From Alentia gelatinosa (taxonomy: Eukaryota > Annelida > Polychaeta > Phyllodocida > Polynoidae), in NCBI GenBank assembly GCA_950022655.1, contig OX465579.1, forward strand, positions 53,609,950-53,673,949: 64,000 nucleotides of DNA, written 5' to 3'. Positions 62,401-64,000 of the stretch are shown piece after piece. Numbering within the stretch: position 1 is the first letter of the stretch; every line of letters begins with the position of its first letter. Below the pieces are notes generated by a model, which worked only from the letters and a program-made list of their open reading frames with translations, did not search any database and had not been told where the DNA came from. The translations under genes were made by a program, and so were the position numbers.

Positions 62401-63914
62401 GATTTTGAAGAGGTAAACTAATTGTTGCAACCCGAACATTATATGACTAACTTTCTCAAAAGTGATATGTTGTAACAAAGATATTATTACCCACCGAATA
62501 CGGAGTCTCCATACTAAGCCTATGGAGCCTACAGATCGCTACTGAGTAGAATATGGACCTCCGGAATCTCCCGAGAATACGGCTTTTTCGGCCACCTGAC
62601 GGGCATTTTAGGAACTAATTTATAAAAACAATGCACGGCGCTTGCATCAAATTTACAAGATTTTGTCCTAATAATTACTCGAAAGGTGAGTAATAAATAC
62701 AACATTACCATGATTTAGATCTGTACGGCCGTATTCTCCTTGTAGTTGACACTATGTAATAATCCTCGCTAACGCTCGGAGTTTTACTTCGCGTCAAATA
62801 CGCGGAGAATACGGCCACTCAGATCGAAATCATGGTAATATTATGTATTTACGCTATATGGATGGAGTGCAATTACATACGAACCTTTTAAAAAATCCAG
62901 ATTATATTTTGAATATCTACCTGTAGGCGATTTCAATTGGCAATCAACAATTTTTTTTTATATTTTTTTTTTATTAGTGTATTTACACTGCAAGGTCTTC
63001 AGCTTACCTAACTAGGTATGAAAGGTTGCATGATGGTGACACCTTCATGGATCAGTCCACACAGGAACTGAGCCCGATCTGCAAGCTCCCTAGCAATGTG
63101 CCTCAAAATGGGGGACAAAACACTCTTTCTATGTATACCAATAAAGTAGGTCAAGCCAAAGTATTAATTGATATTGGAAATTATTTTACAAACCAATATC
63201 ATTTGGCTGGTTCTTGTCTGATTACTAGTACATAGTTATGAACCATTCTGACCTTTTTGTGTCTAAATATGCTGAATTCTCTTTCAAATGAGACATATAG
63301 TATTATGATTCAACCAGTTTAAAGGGTAGAAGTATGTCCACAAAGGATTCTTTAAAACGGTCCTGTGACTACAAAAGTCTCCCCCCCCCCCCTCCAACTG
63401 AATTCACTATTTGTTTTTAAATTCATGCCAAAATATTAAATACTAAAACTGTAAGGCATTGTACCACCATAAAACCTTCTGCCCATAACAAAAATTGTAT
63501 TGGTAAATGTTACACCAGTGCTCACGATAAATCAGTATTTAGTAAACATCAGTTTTAGTAAGTCCATTCCACCCAAATTCACAACCCCCCCCCCCCCCCC
63601 CCCAATTTTAACAAATTCTTGAATATCTCTGTAAATATATAATCTACCTAGATAAGTCATAATCTTATATGTATATAATCCATCTGCTTGTTCAATACTC
63701 GTGACTTCTGTATATCTATTCCATTTTAATTCAGGCATAATATGATTGAACCAGTTTTAGTAGTAGAAATATGTCCATAAAGGAGTTCATAAAAATGGAC
63801 CAGGGACTCAACAGGTCACTACATAGAAAAAGGCAGATAGCTTACCATCAAATTCCAGTTGCTCTGTTCCAATATGGCGATACATTGTTCTATGTCACTT
63901 ATATCTGTACATGC
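44406..63914 (-). CDS. FAF1: FAS-associated factor 1, 17 coding exons; first exon outside window
   Basis: FAF1 is a ubiquitin-binding cofactor of the p97/VCP segregase. Exons (minus): 63846-63914, 61872-62223, 61342-61445, 60974-61083, 60486-60594, 58258-58344, 57776-57874, 55727-55841, 54286-54349, 53958-54039, 53266-53420, 52718-52854, 49545-49633, 47921-48001, 46889-46999, 46033-46248, 44406-44495. They give 2070 nt, 689 residues plus stop, with all phases consistent. Domains in order: UBA (first exon here), low-complexity linker, two ubiquitin-like domains, an acidic linker, the thioredoxin-like UAS domain, a charged coiled coil and a C-terminal UBX domain. Human FAF1 is 650 residues; the excess lies mainly in the Ser/Pro-rich linker of the second exon. 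About 15 N-terminal residues are beyond base 64000. Confidence 0.96.
44640..44698 (+). repeat. SINE tail fragment
   Basis: 'gagaacctgcaatggtttactggacgttaaatcaaacc' followed by (CAAC)n. This matches the tail 'ggacgttaaac...caaa' of the SINE at 44.9-45.2 kb. Confidence 0.6.
44755..45156 (+). mobile_element. tRNA-related SINE in the last FAF1 intron
   Basis: Contains an A-box-like TAGCTCAGTGGTAAAGAGC (44881) and a B-box-like GATTCGGGTCC about 40 bp later, then a body 'ctatgtggtgtgggaagtaa...aactcttacctcggtaaatg' and 'ttggacgttaaactacc', ending in (CAAA)n. ACCCACGGCA occurs at 44745-44754 and 45157-45166, a probable target duplication. About 120 bp lie between the left duplication and the tRNA-like part, so the exact 5' end is uncertain. 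Other copies: 51246-51475 and 18001-18120, both reversed. Confidence 0.7.
45167..46032. other. Last FAF1 intron, rest
   Basis: About 45550-45612, reverse-complemented, resembles 44575-44620 ('accaagaagcgcaactc'), so these are two inverted copies of a short repeat. No exon. Confidence 0.5.
46033..46248 (-). CDS. FAF1: FAF1 exon (UBX domain)
   Basis: 72 codons: AIRQSIEDQLPNEPP, then RIRIRTPDGQTLTRRFLAVN, LQVLLNYVTSCGY and YKVLTTYPRRD. The p97-binding FPR turn is YPR here. Donor GAC|GTAAGA; the sequence after the donor is not family-like. Confidence 0.95.
46249..47920. other. FAF1 introns between UBX and coiled-coil exons
   Basis: 46249-46888 and 47000-47920 show no recognisable element or extra exon. 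Confidence 0.5.
46889..46999 (-). CDS. FAF1: FAF1 exon (coiled coil)
   Basis: 37 codons, almost all Glu, Arg, Lys and Gln (AESRRLEEEERRRVEIEEET...). The composition and position match the charged helix before the UBX domain. Confidence 0.9.
47921..48001 (-). CDS. FAF1: FAF1 exon (coiled coil)
   Basis: 27 codons: NEREEREKMKRDQELAYEAS then LAVDRAK, matching REQDEAYRLSLEADRAKR. Confidence 0.94.
48069..48950 (+). repeat. Dispersed poly-C repeat family, copy c
   Basis: Starts 'aagagctaagtgtcc' and ends 'aaagaccaatcgtccacccgctaataa'. C-tracts near 48512 and 48717. Lies in a FAF1 intron. Confidence 0.8.
48951..49544. other. FAF1 intron segment
   Basis: No exon needed: the flanking exons join in phase and align to the family without a gap. 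The minus-strand stretch at 49145-49210 was considered and rejected. Confidence 0.6.
49545..49633 (-). CDS. FAF1: FAF1 exon (UAS end / coiled-coil start)
   Basis: NITVDELMTHLIQAVEIFRE then QQLGEITEE, matching TTVDELM.RLM.A.EIFTAQQ. Phase 0 out at GTAATT. Confidence 0.94.
49996..50145 (+). pseudogene. Fragment of a Penelope/GIY-YIG-type C-terminus
   Basis: 49 codons then TAG: VQIHIVDFIHCSPDSETALS, NWMFRLRTQIPYELNLIDAP. The final W..RL.T..P..LN pattern is the GIY-YIG endonuclease tail of some Penelope-like elements. A T-rich run precedes it (49970-49990). Only this tail is present, so it is a heavily 5'-truncated copy. Confidence 0.55.
50150..51245. other. FAF1 intron segment
   Basis: Contains a (TA/TG)n tract at 50860-50925. 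No exon recognised. Confidence 0.5.
51246..51475 (-). repeat. tRNA-related SINE fragment (reversed)
   Basis: Reverse of the body and tail of the SINE at 44755-45156: (TTTG)n, 'acgtccagtcaacc', 'ccctacacatttaccgag', 'ccacaccacatagacatgg', 'ttatagcagtaaatct'. The tRNA-like part is missing; the GGTA microsatellite begins there. Confidence 0.75.
51475..51633 (+). repeat. Compound microsatellite (AGGT)n(GGGA)n
   Basis: About 98 bp of AGGT units followed by about 59 bp of GGGA units. Frames encoding YLPTYLPT or PSLPPSLPP are artefacts. Confidence 0.97.
51655..52390 (+). repeat. Dispersed poly-C repeat family, copy d
   Basis: From 'ttgattggctatttaaaggcc' to 'aaagaccaagcgtccacctgctaataa'. C-tract near 52150. 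It lacks part of the 5' region seen in copy b. Confidence 0.8.
52718..52854 (-). CDS. FAF1: FAF1 exon (UAS end)
   Basis: LLTMCTQHFGSVAANTVRNF, ELPLLLIISRARSINEVVNV. Phase 1 out at GTGAGC. Confidence 0.95.
52855..53957. other. FAF1 introns around the UAS core exon
   Basis: 52855-53265 and 53421-53957; no element recognised. Confidence 0.5.
53266..53420 (-). CDS. FAF1: FAF1 exon (UAS core)
   Basis: RKLLAIYLHHDTSILANVFC, SQVLCAEGVVNYLGNNFITW and AWDLTSEANKA: the best conserved exon of the gene. Phase 2 out. Confidence 0.97.
53958..54039 (-). CDS. FAF1: FAF1 exon (UAS)
   Basis: YGECHPVFYIGSLENALQEA then LLCKAKD. Acceptor TCCTTCAG, donor GTAAGT. Confidence 0.95.
54286..54349 (-). CDS. FAF1: FAF1 exon (UAS start)
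   Basis: PENARDQTEALERFTAEFAL, matching PENAENEGDALLQFTAEFSS. Donor GTCGGT is unusual but gives the only consistent phase. Confidence 0.9.
54409..54911. mobile_element. TA-flanked MITE with internal 17-bp tandem repeats
   Basis: Begins CAGTAAAACCCC and ends GGGGTTCTACTG, with TA on each side (54407-54408, 54912-54913), as in Tc1/mariner-type elements. The interior has many GGGGTGTCCGCTTACTG units (period 17, clearest at 54780-54850) and diverged relatives elsewhere. No transposase. Confidence 0.85.
54912..55726. other. FAF1 intron segment
   Basis: No recognisable element or exon. Confidence 0.45.
55727..55841 (-). CDS. FAF1: FAF1 exon (acidic linker)
   Basis: DGMEVDASDDDFEDAHDNFN then five Asp, IFEVGS and RRPEPL. 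The acidic linker precedes the UAS domain in all FAF1 proteins. Phase 1 out at GTAAGT. Confidence 0.92.
55842..57775. other. FAF1 intron between UBL2 and acidic-linker exons
   Basis: No exon. Contains two halves of the CACTCTCC...GGAGAGTG module, 56257-56309 and 56800-56846, about 490 bp apart. Confidence 0.5.
56257..56846. repeat. CACTCTCC...GGAGAGTG module, split copy
   Basis: The left half CACTCTCCCAGCAGATCTTT...CGCTTG (56257-56294) and the right half ACAAGCGGCCGCAGGAAGTA...GGAGAGTG (56799-56846) together equal copy 1 at 24944-25027, with about 500 bp of other sequence between them. Confidence 0.65.
57776..57874 (-). CDS. FAF1: FAF1 exon (end of UBL2)
   Basis: 33 codons: MTLAGCGVGWPCHELEVSRM then a short linker. 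Aligns with LAESGLSYPCHRLTV. Acceptor TGCCTAG, donor GTATAC. Confidence 0.9.
58258..58344 (-). CDS. FAF1: FAF1 exon (UBL2)
   Basis: 29 codons: VKGDVYALIDVPVRHQVWGG then WPEAATDEA, matching VK..VYDLTSIPVRHQLWEGWP of the family. Confidence 0.94.
58812..58980. repeat. Diverged dispersed repeat, copy 2
   Basis: Partner of 18711-18890; 'aaatgtcggaattccgtc', 'tgtcggaaaactta' and others shared. Confidence 0.65.
59262..60066. mobile_element. Element with ~50-bp imperfect terminal inverted repeats
   Basis: TATAGAACGACCTACCATGC...TGTACAAGCCACAAAAC (59278-59315) and its inverse near 60025-60066. It encloses a 120-bp imperfect palindrome (59342-59463). ACAAGCCACAAAA also occurs at about 49896. No coding capacity; target duplication not determined. 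Confidence 0.55.
59342..59463. other. 120-bp imperfect palindrome
   Basis: TCCGGTGAGAGAAAGTC...CTCGGAAAAATTACTG pairs with CAGTATTTTTCCGAG...GACTTTCTTTCACCGGA around GAAGGCCTTATGGCC. About 45 of 52 positions pair. Confidence 0.75.
60352..60376 (+). repeat. (GGGGGT)n short repeat
   Basis: Four GGGGGT units just inside the FAF1 intron, about 110 bp from an exon end. Confidence 0.8.
60486..60594 (-). CDS. FAF1: FAF1 exon (UBL2 start)
   Basis: SNLLERLSQTFTLNIHFKEG then YNLNFPGSRTVQE; matches the start of the second ubiquitin-like domain. Phase 0 out at GTATG. Confidence 0.93.
60974..61083 (-). CDS. FAF1: FAF1 exon (end of UBL1)
   Basis: DTLRDLKLRKENTLFLLTPD followed by a Pro/Ala linker. Acceptor CTTTAAG, donor GTAAGC, phase 2 out. 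Confidence 0.93.
61259..61299. other. Perfect palindrome with 20-bp arms
   Basis: TTTCTAGCTTGATGGGGTTC, one G, and its exact inverse complement. Lies 43 bp from the end of the FAF1 exon at 61342, in the intron after its donor. Confidence 0.9.
61342..61445 (-). CDS. FAF1: FAF1 exon (UBL1)
   Basis: GRLKEMIQAQLDVPANKQVL then RGWLNTKNDASIEDS. Acceptor TTTCACAG, donor GTCAGT (less common but valid). Confidence 0.93.
61872..62223 (-). CDS. FAF1: FAF1 exon (linker and start of UBL1)
   Basis: EAVQSAMSGLDSPSPSMPPP, a Ser/Pro/Gly-rich disordered linker, then LLFNIEYRDNSVQLFMPDTE, the first ubiquitin-like fold. Phase 0 in, phase 1 out at GTAGGT. The linker is the most variable part of the protein. Confidence 0.93.
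62704..62839. mobile_element. 136-bp MITE with 36-bp terminal inverted repeats
   Basis: ATTACCATGATTTAGATCTG...GGCCGTATTCTCC at the left and its inverse at the right, four differences. No coding capacity. Confidence 0.8.
62918..63830 (+). repeat. Dispersed poly-C repeat family, copy e
   Basis: 'ctgtaggcgatttcaattggcaatcaac', 'ttcatggatcagtccacacag', 'taaaaccttctgccc' and C-tracts near 63380 and 63585. The blocks are in a shuffled order: 'ggtaaatgttacaccagtgctcac' comes after the tail, suggesting two truncated copies joined. Confidence 0.75.
63846..63914 (-). CDS. FAF1: FAF1 exon (UBA domain)
   Basis: 23 codons, phase 0 both ends: ACTDISDIEQCIAILEQSNW plus NLM. Matches the ACTGI..IDEAI.LLEQNNWDL core of the UBA domain. 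Acceptor TTTGCAG, donor GTAAGC. Confidence 0.92.
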
Positions 63915-64000
63915 CTGCAAAGAGTTAGAACTGGTTTAATATTTGAATATAGAATATGATGATTACCTAAAATGTCTAAAAAAATCTATGATTCTGGTCG

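Larger units (their letters stand above)
62224..63845. other. FAF1 intron between UBA and UBL1-linker exons
   Basis: Contains a small MITE (62704-62839) and repeat copy e (62918-63830). No exon. Confidence 0.55.

Overview
This 64 kb window is nuclear DNA from an animal. It has spliced genes with GT-AG introns, animal-specific proteins and a heavy load of transposable elements, and no operons. The gene content plus Penelope-like, Ngaro/DIRS-like, non-LTR, hAT-like and tRNA-SINE elements fits a marine invertebrate, probably a lophotrochozoan such as a mollusc. The species cannot be read from the sequence.

Three host genes can be reconstructed exon by exon with consistent splice phases. (1) WLS (Wntless/Evi/GPR177, the Wnt cargo receptor) is on the minus strand. 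Its start codon is at 22769 and eleven coding exons run down to 435; the C-terminal exon(s) lie beyond base 1. (2) A SYCE2-like synaptonemal-complex central-element gene is on the plus strand, three coding exons, 38705-43705. (3) FAF1 (FAS-associated factor 1, a UBA-UBL-UBL-UAS-UBX p97/VCP adaptor) is on the minus strand. Seventeen coding exons run from 63914 to the stop codon at 44406; the first coding exon is outside the window. WLS and SYCE2 diverge, and SYCE2 and FAF1 converge tail to tail about 0.7 kb apart.

Between WLS and SYCE2 (22.8-38.7 kb) the DNA is mostly nested mobile elements. An Ngaro-type tyrosine-recombinase retrotransposon (25756-37644) keeps its diagnostic split direct repeats A1...B1-A2-B2 and decayed gag, RT/RNase H and recombinase frames. 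It is interrupted twice by foldback elements built of ~0.8 kb units: three units in a row at 26592-32655, and an inverted pair forming a 1.65 kb palindrome at 34718-36369. One of those units is in turn split by a 3.6 kb non-LTR retrotransposon (28721-32326). That element's intact first ORF joins a coiled coil, an L1-ORF1-like RNA-binding region and a C-terminal NADAR (YbiA-like ADP-ribose-linked glycosidase) domain, and is followed by an SGNH-hydrolase-like frame and a truncated reverse transcriptase. This is the most unusual object in the window.

The introns hold further elements. SYCE2 intron 1 has a Penelope-like element with inverted 63 bp termini and its own 1.25 kb insertion. WLS intron 1 has a decayed RT split by a solo LTR and a second non-LTR 3' end. 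WLS intron 3 has a dispersed poly-C-bearing repeat split by a 538 bp hAT-like element. FAF1 introns carry more copies of that repeat, tRNA-related SINEs and several short inverted-repeat elements. All domain and family calls were made by reading the translated sequence by eye; no database search was run.
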